A stretch of DNA of 64,000 nt, taken from Parenemella sanctibonifatiensis (GTDB lineage Bacteria; Actinomycetota; Actinomycetes; Propionibacteriales; Propionibacteriaceae). How positions within the stretch are numbered: the first letter of the stretch is position 1; the number at the start of each line of letters is the position of its first letter. The position numbers and the translations under genes were made by a program. The stretch is taken from contig NZ_NMVJ01000006.1 of NCBI RefSeq assembly GCF_002250565.1, positions 62,001 through 126,000 of the forward strand, read 5' to 3'. Under the pieces are notes generated by a model. The model was not told the DNA's origin, ran no database searches, and worked only from the letters and a program-made list of their open reading frames with translations. Shown one piece after another: positions 8,263 through 15,830 of this stretch.

Positions 8263-10223
8263 GCGCCGCCTGCGGCTGCGACGAGCCGACCACCAGTGCC
8301 GCCGAAGAGGCCGAGGAGGCCGAGCGCCCGTGGTGGCGCGATCCGGGACTGGTGGTGCCGATCCTCTCCGGCGTCGCGTTCGGCACCGGCCTGGTGCTGG
8401 AGTGGTCGGGGCTGCACGTCGCGGCGCTGGTCGCGTTCTGGGCGGGCCTGCTGCTGGGCGCGTACACGTTCGTGCCCGGCGCTCTGCGGAACCTGTTCGT
8501 CAAGCGGAAGCTGGGGATCGCGCTGCTGATGACGATCAGCGCCGTCGGCGCAGTGCTCCTCGGCTACGCCGAGGAGGCCGCCGCACTGGCGTTCCTCTAC
8601 TCGATCGCCGAGGCCCTGGAGGACAAGGCGATGGACCGCGCCCGCGGGGGCCTGCGCGCGCTGCTGAAGCTTGTGCCGGAGACCGTGACCGTGCTGCGCG
8701 ACGATGTCTCGGTCGAAGTCCCGGCCAAGGAGATCGCCGTCGGCGACGTGCTGCTGGTCCGCCCCGGCGAGCGGGTCGCGACCGACGGGACTGTCCGGTC
8801 CGGTCGCTCCAGCTTGGACACCTCGGCGATCACCGGCGAGTCGATCCCGGTCGAGGTCGCCCCCGATGACGCAGTGTCGGCGGGCGCGATCAACACCGCC
8901 GGGGTTCTGGAGGTCGAGGCGACCGCGGCGGGCACCGACAACTCGCTGACCACCATCGTGGAGCTGGTCGAGCAGGCCCAGACCGAGAAGGGCGAACGCG
9001 CGCGCATCGCCGACCGGATCGCCCGTCCGCTGGTGCCCGGCGTGATGGTCCTCGCCGTCCTGGTCGGCGTGCTCGGCTCGCTGCTCGGCGACCCGGAGAC
9101 CTGGATCACCCGCGCCCTGGTCGTGCTCGTCGCGGCCAGCCCGTGCGCGCTGGCGATCGCGGTGCCCGTCACGGTGGTGTCCGCGATCGGGGCTGCGACG
9201 AAGTTCGGCGTCGTCATCAAGAGCGGTGCCGCCTTCGAGCGCCTCGGCGGCATCCGCCACCTCGCCGTGGACAAGACCGGCACCCTGACCCGCAACCGGC
9301 CCGAGGTCACCGCCGTCGTCGCCGCCGACTGCTTCGACGACGCGCAGGTGCTCGCCTGGGCCGCGGCGGTGGAGCAGCACTCGACGCACCCTCTCGCCGC
9401 CGCCATCGCCGCCGCGGGCCAGGGAGCCCCCGCCGCGCAAGAGGTGACGGAGGAGGCCGGCCACGGCATCGGCGGCACCGTCGACGGCCTCCGGGTGAGC
9501 GTGGGCAGCCCCCGCTGGATCGACGCCGGACCGCTCAAGGCCCGGGTCGAGGACCTGGAGGCCGAGGGCCAGACCTGCGTGCTCGTCACCGTCGACGGCC
9601 GCCTGGCCGGGGCGATCGGGGTCCGCGACGAGCTGCGCCCCGAGGTCCCCGACGTCGTGCGCACGCTGAAGAGCCAGGGCGTCGAGGTGAGCATGCTCAC
9701 CGGAGACAACGCCCGCACCGCCCACGCCCTGGCGCAGATCGCCGGGATCGGCGACGTGCACGCCGAGCTGCGGCCGGAGGGCAAGGCCCGCATCGTGGCC
9801 CAGCTCTCCGAGCAGTCACCCACCGCGATGATCGGCGACGGCATCAACGACGCCCCCGCCCTGGCCGGGGCGACCGTGGGCATCGCGATGGGCGCGACCG
9901 GCTCCGACGCCGCGATAGAGTCCGCCGACGTCGCCTTCACCGGACACGACCTCGGCCTGATCCCGCAGGCGCTGCGGCACGCCCGCCGCGGCCGGGCGAT
10001 CATGAACCAGAACATCGTGTTGTCCCTGGCGATCATCACCGTGCTGCTGCCGCTGGCCATCACCGGCGTGCTCGGCCTGGCCGCAGTCGTGCTCGTCCAC
10101 GAGGTCGCCGAGGTCGTCGTCATCGCCAACGGGCTGCGCGCCGCGCGTGCCCGCAAGAGCCAAGCGGCGGCCGGGTCGCCTGAGACGGCGTCACCGGCCG
10201 CGGTCCGCGCGGACAGAGCCTGA
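8259..10223 (+). CDS. Heavy-metal P1B-type ATPase (Cd/Zn/Co efflux)
   Basis: This 654-residue membrane pump starts at a GTG overlapping the cmtR stop. It has a short Cys-containing N-terminus (CGC) and no HMA metal-binding domain. Four membrane helices precede the actuator loop (TGESIPVE). The metal-site motif in the next helix is Ser294-Pro295-Cys296 rather than CPC. The phosphorylation site is Asp338 in DKTGTLT, followed by the THPLA motif, GDGINDAPAL, and two C-terminal helices with HEVAE. An SPC site with a reduced helix count is the P1B-4 pattern. Control by a CmtR homologue argues for Cd/Pb export, so the ion is uncertain. It is co-transcribed with the downstream thioredoxin-like gene. 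Confidence 0.9.
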   Translation: MSAACGCDEPTTSAAEEAEEAERPWWRDPGLVVPILSGVAFGTGLVLEWSGLHVAALVAFWAGLLLGAYTFVPGALRNLFVKRKLGIALLMTISAVGAVLLGYAEEAAALAFLYSIAEALEDKAMDRARGGLRALLKLVPETVTVLRDDVSVEVPAKEIAVGDVLLVRPGERVATDGTVRSGRSSLDTSAITGESIPVEVAPDDAVSAGAINTAGVLEVEATAAGTDNSLTTIVELVEQAQTEKGERARIADRIARPLVPGVMVLAVLVGVLGSLLGDPETWITRALVVLVAASPCALAIAVPVTVVSAIGAATKFGVVIKSGAAFERLGGIRHLAVDKTGTLTRNRPEVTAVVAADCFDDAQVLAWAAAVEQHSTHPLAAAIAAAGQGAPAAQEVTEEAGHGIGGTVDGLRVSVGSPRWIDAGPLKARVEDLEAEGQTCVLVTVDGRLAGAIGVRDELRPEVPDVVRTLKSQGVEVSMLTGDNARTAHALAQIAGIGDVHAELRPEGKARIVAQLSEQSPTAMIGDGINDAPALAGATVGIAMGATGSDAAIESADVAFTGHDLGLIPQALRHARRGRAIMNQNIVLSLAIITVLLPLAITGVLGLAAVVLVHEVAEVVVIANGLRAARARKSQAAAGSPETASPAAVRADRA

Positions 10224-10235
10224 GAGGAGTGGATC

Positions 10236-10538
10236 ATGGAGATCACGTTGCAGTACTTCGACGGGTGCCCGAACTGGGAGGTGCTCGACCGGCGGCTCAC
10301 CGAGGCCCTCGACGGCCGATCGGACGTCCGCGTCGTGCATCAGCGAGTCGAGACTGCCGAGGACGCCGCCCGCCTCGGGTTCCACGGGTCCCCGACCGTC
10401 CTCATTGACGGTTCCGACCCCTTCGCCGACGAGCACACGCCGGTGGGGCTCGCCTGTCGAGTGTTCCGCACTCCTGCCGGGCTGGCTGGTTCGCCCACCG
10501 TCGATCAGCTGCGCGAAGTACTTGATGCGCCTCTATGA
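10236..10538 (+). CDS. Small thioredoxin-fold protein of metal-resistance operon
   Basis: The 100-residue protein opens with a beta strand and a single-Cys site, YFDGCPNW. Later come FHGSPTVLIDG, with the cis-Pro region of thioredoxin folds, and a conserved second Cys in GLACRVFRT. Similar short proteins accompany mercury and cadmium resistance genes in actinobacteria. It starts 12 nt after the ATPase gene, with GAGAGGAG upstream. A role in reducing or handling thiol-bound metal is plausible but unproven. Confidence 0.75.
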   Translation: MEITLQYFDGCPNWEVLDRRLTEALDGRSDVRVVHQRVETAEDAARLGFHGSPTVLIDGSDPFADEHTPVGLACRVFRTPAGLAGSPTVDQLREVLDAPL

Positions 10539-10625
10539 GGGTGGAGCACCGCCGGGTTGCGCGATCATCGCACCGACGCTCAGCGCAGGAAGAGCCGCCT
10601 TCATCGAAAACCAGCCAGGAGTGCC

Positions 10626-10660
10626 GTCAGCGTTGTGCTGTAAAGCGCGCCGACGCTGAC
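10626..10660. repeat. Inverted repeat near the right end of the element
   Basis: GTCAGCGT (10626-10633) and ACGCTGAC (10653-10660) are perfect inverted repeats with a 19-nt spacer, 28 bp inside the right junction with the oxidoreductase gene. It may terminate the metal operon or be part of a recombination site. No matching copy is seen at the left end. Confidence 0.5.
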
Positions 10661-10687
10661 AACGGGTGCTACAACCCGGGCATGCGC

Positions 10688-10938
10688 TAGCGTATGTCGA
10701 TGACGCCGGTGCCCACCTCGATGTGGCGGGTGCGACCGGCGATCGCGGCCAGCAGTGGCATCGGTGAGGCCGACTGCTTGGCGAAGTGATGCACCCGGAA
10801 GTAGGTGCCGTTGACGCCCAACTCGTCGGCCCCGACGGCGATGTCGATCGCGTCGTGGAGCATCTGGCGTGCGGTCAGACCGCGTACGCCCGACGTGGCG
10901 CCGTAGTGACCGAAACTGAGGAATCCGAAGGCTCGCAT
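10688..10938 (-). pseudogene. Luciferase-like FMN monooxygenase, 5' part
   Basis: On the minus strand from ATG 10938 this encodes the first 83 residues of the LLM oxidoreductase whose 3' part lies at 4906-5704. It starts MRAFGFLSFGHYG, contains FRVHHFAKQ and ends in the strand EVGTGVIDIR, then meets an in-frame TAG contributed by the inserted element. This half has no frameshift. Together the two fragments prove an insertion in a single ancestral gene. Confidence 0.88.
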
Positions 10939-10991
10939 GACATGTCAACTTTCAACGGGGTTGCTTCATTCCTGCACCGGCGCGGGCCGAG

Positions 10992-11020
10992 TCAGTCACG
11001 TCCGAATCAGTCACGTCCGA
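10992..11020. repeat. Two 15-bp direct repeats
   Basis: TCAGTCACGTCCGA occurs at 10992-11005 and again at 11007-11020, adjacent copies with a period of 15 bp. They lie at the 3' end of the deleted DHFR-like remnant. Confidence 0.75.
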
Positions 11021-11115
11021 CGCGGTAATGCAGGTGCACCATCCCGTTGCCGAATCCCGCCGTCGTTGATGTAACCGTCCAAGGACGCGAGGAAGGTGTA
11101 GGTCAGCTTGGCCAT
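11007..11115 (-). pseudogene. DHFR/RibD-like gene remnant with large internal deletion
   Basis: From ATG 11115 the minus strand reads MAKLTYTFLASLDGYINDGG, a typical N-terminus of a RibD C-terminal/DHFR-like protein. Within a few codons a second frame gives GNGMVHLHYRVGRD and a stop at 11007-11009, resembling the C-terminus of the same family. About 150 middle residues are missing, so this is a gene collapsed to its two ends. The purine-rich stretch just before the ATG (AGGAGAGGCGG) still looks like a ribosome binding site. It is unrelated by position to the intact DHFR-like fusion at 3094. Confidence 0.6.
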
Positions 11116-11392
11116 GGCCCTCCGCCTCTCCTGCCGCAGGCTCTGCGGCCATTGCGTATGGGGATGGTCAGCGACTCTAGACCGGCAAGTGTTCGCTCCG
11201 ACGCGGGGGCTACGGTCAGGGGCGGTTCCGAGAGACATTGGAGACTTCGGCCAACGGTCCTCCATGACGCACCAGTGGAGCAACTCAAGGTTCTGGCGCT
11301 CCCCGCCCCCCGTGCTTCGCGCCCGGGACGGGGCTAGCCTGAGCCTCAAGTCATCGTCCGAGGCACCTCGGCCGCGACCCGGAAACTGATGG
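11116..11392. other. Intergenic stretch without recognisable gene
   Basis: This 277-bp stretch between the DHFR remnant and the CPBP protease gene has no reading frame resembling a protein on either strand, and no strong promoter or hairpin. It probably contains the protease promoter and decayed sequence. Confidence 0.5.
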
Positions 11393-12238
11393 ATGAAATC
11401 CTTGCTCTCTCGCCGACCCTTGACGTCCTTCTTCGTGCTGGCCTATCTCGGCTCCTGGCTGATGTGGAGCCCGTGGTGGCTGTCCCGCAACGGCATCGGG
11501 CTGCTGCCCTACGACTTGCCGTTCAGCGCGGTTGCCGGCATCAACCAACTCGGCCTCTTCGCCGGACCGTTCGCCGCCGCGCTGCTGATGACCCGGCTGA
11601 CCGAGGGGCGTGAGGGCGTCGGCCGGTTCTGGCGTCGGATCATCCAGTGGCGGGTGCATGCCAGGTGGTACGCCGCGGCCTTGGTGGTGATCCCACTCGC
11701 CGCTGGCCTCGGCTATCTCCTGACAGGCTCTGTCGTCCCGGCGGTCGACAGGCGCATGCCGCCGGTGGCGATCACGCTGGCCATCACCTACGTCGTGTAC
11801 CTGCTTGGCGGACCGTTCCAGGAGGAGCCTGGCTGGCGCGGGTTCGCGCTGCCCCGGCTGCAGGAACGACTCCACCCGGCGACCTCGGCCCTGCTCCTCG
11901 GCGTCATCCACTGCTGCTGGCACGCGCCGCTGTTCCTCACCGACGACTGGGACACCGCGCGAGACGAGCCCGGTCAGCTGCTGGCGTATCTGCTGCTCGT
12001 GGTCAGCCTGTCCTTCGTGATGTCCTGGCTGGCGAACGGGTCGAATCACTCAGTGTTGCTCGCGATCCTCGCGCACAATGGCGTCAACTGGGGCATCCAC
12101 TCCGGTGGGGTGCTCGGTGGGAGCGGCACCGCCAGCAACTGGCCCGCAGCGATCGGAATGGCGGTGCTCGCGATCATCGCCGTTGTCGTGACGCGAGGTC
12201 GGTTGGCATACCGACCGGCCGCGGCCCAGAGTGCCTAG
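11393..12238 (+). CDS. CPBP-family intramembrane metalloprotease
   Basis: The 281-residue polytopic membrane protein has the CPBP (CAAX protease/bacteriocin-processing) motifs in order: EEPGWRG (motif 1, EExxxR), a second metal-site His in CCWHAPLF, and a third in LAHNGVNW. Around seven or eight hydrophobic segments are visible. Prokaryotic members are linked to peptide processing, immunity and membrane-protein turnover. The natural substrate is not evident from its neighbours. It is convergent with nadE, with only 19 bp between the stops. Confidence 0.9.
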   Translation: MKSLLSRRPLTSFFVLAYLGSWLMWSPWWLSRNGIGLLPYDLPFSAVAGINQLGLFAGPFAAALLMTRLTEGREGVGRFWRRIIQWRVHARWYAAALVVIPLAAGLGYLLTGSVVPAVDRRMPPVAITLAITYVVYLLGGPFQEEPGWRGFALPRLQERLHPATSALLLGVIHCCWHAPLFLTDDWDTARDEPGQLLAYLLLVVSLSFVMSWLANGSNHSVLLAILAHNGVNWGIHSGGVLGGSGTASNWPAAIGMAVLAIIAVVVTRGRLAYRPAAAQSA

Positions 12239-12257
12239 CGTGGCGTACGCCTCGACC

Positions 12258-13082
12258 TCAGGGGCGCCACCAGGTGTCGAGGATGGTGACCGGGGTGGTC
12301 CGCTTGTGGCGCGTACGCAGGTACTTCTGTTCGATCGACCCGGCGATGTCGTCGGGCACCTCGCGGCCCTCGAGGTAGTCATCGATCTGGTCATAGGACA
12401 GTCCCAGTTCGGACTCGTCGGTCTGCAGCGGCTTGCCGTCCAACAGGTCGGCGGTCGGGACCTTGGTCCACAGTCGCTCCTCGGCCCCCAGGTGCTGCAG
12501 CAGCTGCCTGTTCTGGCGCTTGTTCAGGCCAAACAGGGGCAGGATGTCGGCGCCGCCATCGCCGAACTTGGTGAAGAAGCCCACCACGGACTCAGCGCCG
12601 TGGTCGGTGCCGACCACCAAGAGGTTGCGTTCGCCAGCCAAGGCGTACTGCGCGAGCATCCGCATCCGCGCCTTCACGTTGCCTTGGTTGAAGTCGCTGA
12701 TCGGGCGTCCGGTGGTCTTCTCGAACTCCTCGGCGACTCCGGCGACGCCGCCGGCGATGTTGAAGGTCCAGTCAGTCTTGGCGGCCACGAAGGCCATCGC
12801 GGCGGCTGCGTCGTCCTCGTCGGTCTGGACGCGGTGGGGCAGGCGTACGGCGACGAAGTCTGCCTCGACGCCCTGCCGGGTGAGGCGGTCCACGGCCAAC
12901 TGGCACAGGCGCCCCGCCAAGGTCGAGTCGATGCCGCCGGAGATGCCCAACACGAAGCCGGCGGTGTGGCTGGCGGAGAGGTAGTCGCACAGGAACTGCA
13001 CCCGCGCGTCGACCTCGGCGGCCGGATCGATGGTCGGCTTGACGCCCATCTCGGCGATGATCTGCTGCTGGAGCTCACGCAT
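12258..13082 (-). CDS. nadE: NH3-dependent NAD+ synthetase
   Basis: The 274-residue protein is the short, ammonia-dependent form of NAD synthetase and lacks a glutaminase domain. It has the ATP pyrophosphatase P-loop SGGIDS at about 48-53, a GTDHGAE segment, and the C-terminal RTRHKR basic motif. It adenylates nicotinic acid adenine dinucleotide and amidates it to NAD+ in the cytoplasm. Its length matches Escherichia coli NadE (275 residues). It is transcribed alone, divergent from the flavin reductase gene. Confidence 0.95.
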   Translation of the reverse strand: MRELQQQIIAEMGVKPTIDPAAEVDARVQFLCDYLSASHTAGFVLGISGGIDSTLAGRLCQLAVDRLTRQGVEADFVAVRLPHRVQTDEDDAAAAMAFVAAKTDWTFNIAGGVAGVAEEFEKTTGRPISDFNQGNVKARMRMLAQYALAGERNLLVVGTDHGAESVVGFFTKFGDGGADILPLFGLNKRQNRQLLQHLGAEERLWTKVPTADLLDGKPLQTDESELGLSYDQIDDYLEGREVPDDIAGSIEQKYLRTRHKRTTPVTILDTWWRP

Positions 13083-13171
13083 GTGAGAACCCTAATGGCT
13101 GCCTGCTGGGCGTGGACGCCAGACCGGTGATCTGTCACAAGGTCGTAGCCTGCAGGCAGGGAGGCGATTGA

Positions 13172-13675
13172 ATGCCGTCGTTGTACGACAGCTTTGCCCG
13201 CTACGCCAGCGGGCTCACCGTGGTGAATGTGGCGGGCCCTGTCCCGGCATCATTCGTCGCGGGATCGGTGCTGACCGCATCGGTGGATCCCTTCACGATC
13301 GCGGTGTCGGTGGGGGAGCGGCGCGAGGGACTGGCCGCGATGCTTGCCGGGGAGCCATGGGCGGTCAGCGTCCTGGCCGGCCGGCACCTGCCGCTGGTGC
13401 GCGCCATGACCGCCAAGCTGCCGGCCGGCCTGACTGGCGCCGAGCGCAGGCAACGGCGTACCGAGGCGATGCTCGAGGCCGGTGCGGTCGCGTCGGAGGA
13501 GGGACCGCTGTGGTTGCCCGATGCGCTGGTGACCTTGTGGTGTCGCACCCATTCCTCGGTGCCGGTGCACGATCAGGTCATCGTTGTCGGCGACGTGATC
13601 CGAGGCGGCGAGCACGGCCAGGGGCAGCCGTTGGTGCGCTGGGACCACGGCTTCGGGGCGCTTGCCGACCGCTGA
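13172..13675 (+). CDS. Flavin reductase-like FMN-binding protein
   Basis: The 167-residue protein begins ARYASGLTVVN and continues with FVAGSVLTASVDPFTIAVSV, the split-barrel FMN-binding signature of the flavin reductase family. It ends in HDQVIVVGDVIRGG, the strand where these proteins bind FMN or NAD(P)H. It should reduce free flavin or pass it to a partner oxygenase, but no partner lies beside it; the only flavin monooxygenase in the window is the pseudogene at 4906/10938. The start has GGGAGG about 6 nt upstream. A perfect hairpin follows its stop. Confidence 0.8.
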   Translation: MPSLYDSFARYASGLTVVNVAGPVPASFVAGSVLTASVDPFTIAVSVGERREGLAAMLAGEPWAVSVLAGRHLPLVRAMTAKLPAGLTGAERRQRRTEAMLEAGAVASEEGPLWLPDALVTLWCRTHSSVPVHDQVIVVGDVIRGGEHGQGQPLVRWDHGFGALADR

Positions 13676-13680
13676 CGGAC

Positions 13681-13702
13681 GGATCCGAACTCGATCGGAT
13701 CC
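13681..13702. terminator. Hairpin after flavin reductase gene
   Basis: GGATCCGA (13681-13688) and TCGGATCC (13695-13702) are perfect inverted repeats around a 6-nt loop, starting 5 nt after the stop codon. There is no U-tract. It is a likely terminator separating the gene from the promoter at 13753-13782. Confidence 0.5.
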
Positions 13703-13730
13703 TCGGCGAGTTGCCAACGGACTCACCAGG

Positions 13731-13746
13731 GTTCAGCCGGCTGAAC
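13731..13746. promoter_or_regulatory. Perfect 16-bp palindrome upstream of the Tat-protein promoter
   Basis: GTTCAGCC followed directly by GGCTGAAC is a perfect palindrome ending 6 bp before a good -35 element. This is the usual place for an activator or repressor dimer. No adjacent gene encodes an obvious regulator for it. Confidence 0.6.
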
Positions 13747-13752
13747 ACCCCC

Positions 13753-13782
13753 TTGACTCCGCTGGCGGAACGCGTTTACCGT
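13753..13782 (+). promoter_or_regulatory. Candidate promoter of the Tat-exported protein operon
   Basis: TTGACT at 13753-13758 and TACCGT at 13777-13782 are separated by 18 bp. Transcription would begin about 50 nt before the ATG at 13838. Assignment is by motif and spacing only. Confidence 0.5.
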
Positions 13783-13837
13783 CGTGCGCACCAGGTCGGA
13801 CCGATGAGGGCCCGACCGAAACGAGAGGCACACCCCC

Positions 13838-15049
13838 ATGACCGCTCGACACCCCATCAGCGACCCTTCGGGCGCCCCACCGAACCCGCCAGCCGCCCCC
13901 GATCGGAGGATCGGCCACGCACGCACGTCTCGGCGGACCGTCTTGTCCTTCACGGCCGCAGGCGTGGCCGCGGCTGCGTTCGGATCGCCGCTCAGGTCGG
14001 CGCGCGCGGACCCCGGCTTCGACGCCAGCGGCTGGATCGAGGAGCAGGAAGACTTCATCATCAGCAAGCAGGTGCCCTCCGGTGCTCTGCGGGGCCCGAC
14101 GCAGTATGAGCTGCAGCCCTACTTCGGGAACTGGGCCGCGCAGGGACTCGCTGCCGCCAACAGTTCCCGCAGCCGGGAGGCGCTGGGCAACTACATCCAG
14201 TGGTTCCTGGACCACATGAACACCGCCGAGGAGGACCCCTACGGCATCCCCGGCACGGTGAGTGACTGGGTGTGGGACCCGGCAACCGGCGAGGAGACCG
14301 ACACCGGCGAATACAGCTCGACTGACGCTGGCACCACCGTCGGCATGATCACGGCCCACGACGCCTTCCGGACCGGTGACCGGGACCTCCAGCACCTGGT
14401 GATGGAGAACATCGAGAAGTACGAGATCATGGCCTCGGCCACGACCGAGGTGAAGTGGGGCGTACGCAATCCGGATCACCTGTGCTGGGCACGCCCCAAC
14501 TCCAAGATGAAGTACGTCCAGGACAACGCGGTCGTCTATCGGGGACTGAATTGTCTGGCGTGGCTGGAACGTCGCGCCCACCGCATGGAGCAGGCCCGGT
14601 ACTACGACCGCAAGGCGCGTCAGACCCGCTCGGCCATGCTCTCGGTGCTGTGGAACGAGGAGTTGCAGAACTGGTCGTGGGGTCACGGCGAGAAGCTGCT
14701 GAAGGTCTCCGACCTGACCAAGGCCTTCATGCCCGACCAGTGGTGCCAGTACTGGCAGGTGCACCTGCAGGTGGTCAGCCCCGATGACCGCCGCTCGGTG
14801 GCCTCCTGGAAGGCGTACTCCGATGCCTGCCCCCGCTGGATGTACAACGAGATCGACAACAACTTCCCCCACACCGAGATGGCCCTGTCAGCCGTCCAGA
14901 TGGGGGAGCCGGAGAACGCAGCGACGCTGCTGGAGACCTGCCGCGAGAAGTTCTCGGGCAACGGCTGGGCACTGCCCTGGTACCACGGGGAGGCCGGACA
15001 CTCGATCCGTGCCGCCCGAGCCCTGATCGACACCGGATACGCCAAGTGA
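13838..15049 (+). CDS. Tat-exported protein with predicted six-hairpin (alpha/alpha) toroid
   Basis: The 403-residue protein carries a twin-arginine signal: S31-R32-R33-T-V-L-S-F followed by an Ala-rich hydrophobic stretch and an ADP cleavage region near residue 58. The mature part has repeated amphipathic helices with aromatic and acidic patches (PYFGNWAAQGLAAA, WFLDHMNTAEEDPYG, GEYSSTDAGTT, NNFPHTEMALSA), a pattern typical of (alpha/alpha)6 glycosidase-like toroids. A secreted carbohydrate-active role is plausible, but no specific family is recognised. GAGAGG (13823-13828) precedes the ATG. The stop overlaps the ribosome binding site of the next gene, so the two are co-expressed. Confidence 0.75.
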   Translation: MTARHPISDPSGAPPNPPAAPDRRIGHARTSRRTVLSFTAAGVAAAAFGSPLRSARADPGFDASGWIEEQEDFIISKQVPSGALRGPTQYELQPYFGNWAAQGLAAANSSRSREALGNYIQWFLDHMNTAEEDPYGIPGTVSDWVWDPATGEETDTGEYSSTDAGTTVGMITAHDAFRTGDRDLQHLVMENIEKYEIMASATTEVKWGVRNPDHLCWARPNSKMKYVQDNAVVYRGLNCLAWLERRAHRMEQARYYDRKARQTRSAMLSVLWNEELQNWSWGHGEKLLKVSDLTKAFMPDQWCQYWQVHLQVVSPDDRRSVASWKAYSDACPRWMYNEIDNNFPHTEMALSAVQMGEPENAATLLETCREKFSGNGWALPWYHGEAGHSIRAARALIDTGYAK

Positions 15050-15057
15050 GGAAGATC

Positions 15058-15549
15058 ATGACCACCAAGACCAACCCCCTGAACTCCGTACGCCGCATTG
15101 TCCTCGTCCTTGGCGCCGTGTTTGCGCTCGTCGCAGCCGGTGGTGTCGGTGCTGCCGCGGAGAACTTCATGCGCGACGCTGACGCCGACAATGCCGTGGC
15201 CATCCGCGGTTGCGTCATCCGCTTCGACGAGCGGGACGCCGAAGGCAACACCGTGCCCCGGATCCACGCCAACTCCTCCCACTACTGCGTTGGTGTCACC
15301 GAGGTGACGATCGAAAACGGCGACCTCGTTGTCTACTCCAACACGGTGGGCCCGATCGTGTCGCTGGCCGTGTCGCCGGATGAGTCACTGGCCAAGCTGG
15401 GGTTCACCTGTGGCGGCTCGGGTGGCGGACACCGGACCGCGGTGCGCTGCTATGACCGCGACGGCGTGAAGGTCGATGCCGACTCGCCGCGGATGTATGG
15501 CCAGTACAACAACCTGTGGCTGACCTGGTTCACCTGGCAGGACGACTGA
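15058..15549 (+). CDS. Small secreted Cys-containing protein of unknown function
   Basis: The 163-residue protein has a Sec-type signal: basic start, hydrophobic IVLVLGAVFALVAAGGVGA, and probable cleavage after AAA near residue 36. The mature domain of about 125 residues contains four cysteines (GCVI, HYCVG, FTCGG, VRCYD) that could form two disulfides. It is rich in beta-forming residues, with SDP/SPDESLA-like turns. No family is recognised. ATG 15058 is chosen because GAGGAAG sits just upstream; a GTG at 15046 is in frame. It begins 8 nt after the Tat-exported protein, so the two may act on the same extracellular target. Confidence 0.7.
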   Translation: MTTKTNPLNSVRRIVLVLGAVFALVAAGGVGAAAENFMRDADADNAVAIRGCVIRFDERDAEGNTVPRIHANSSHYCVGVTEVTIENGDLVVYSNTVGPIVSLAVSPDESLAKLGFTCGGSGGGHRTAVRCYDRDGVKVDADSPRMYGQYNNLWLTWFTWQDD

Positions 15550-15573
15550 TCCGCCACGGTAGTGACCTGTGGT

Positions 15574-15607
15574 CGGGCTCTCGCCAGCTGCTGCTGGCGG
15601 GGGCCCG
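15574..15607 (+). terminator. Stem-loop after the secreted-protein operon
   Basis: A 15-bp stem (15574-15588 with 15593-15607, including two G-U pairs) closes on a TGCT tetraloop, 24 nt after the stop. The following bases are only mildly T-rich (ATTCCGTTG). Confidence 0.7.
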
Positions 15608-15668
15608 ATTCCGTTGTCGGGTTGCGACACGGCGCTGGCTCGCTCGGCATCCGGTCCGGCAAGAGAGG

Positions 15669-15742
15669 TGGGCGCAGAGGGACTCGAACCCCCGACTCCC
15701 TGCTTGTAAGGCAGGTGCTCTAACCAACTGAGCTATGCGCCC
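15669..15742 (-). tRNA. tRNA-Val (anticodon TAC)
   Basis: The 74-nt cloverleaf reads on the minus strand. The acceptor stem is GGGCGCA/TGCGCCC with discriminator A. The D arm is GCTC-AGTTGGTTA-GAGC. The anticodon arm is CCTGC-CTTACAA-GCAGG with TAC at the anticodon position, and the T arm has loop TTCGAGT. The 3' CCA is not fully encoded. It reads GUA and probably GUG. Confidence 0.96.
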
Positions 15743-15830
15743 TCGGCCCGTGAGGGCCCGCAACATCATACGGTCCCGCCCGATGCCAGACCAACCACAA
15801 CCGTGGGTTCAGGTGTGATTGGATGCCAGC

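Larger units (their letters stand above)
5705..10687. mobile_element. Decayed mobilizable metal-resistance element inserted in an oxidoreductase gene
   Basis: The two halves of one LLM monooxygenase gene flank this stretch in the same orientation. Joining base 10688 to base 5704 on the minus strand recreates the codon series D-I-R-Y-E-N-P. Only TA is shared at both junctions. Inside are a mobC-like gene, a relaxase, an overlapping MobB-like gene and a CmtR/P-ATPase/thioredoxin-like operon, none of which belong to the surrounding housekeeping DNA. No integrase, transposase or clear terminal inverted repeats are seen. It therefore looks like an integrated mobilizable plasmid or IME that has lost, or never carried, its own recombinase. 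Confidence 0.8.

Noticed and set aside
5705-10687. Composite transposon
   Set aside because: No transposase or IS ends are seen and only TA is shared at the junctions.
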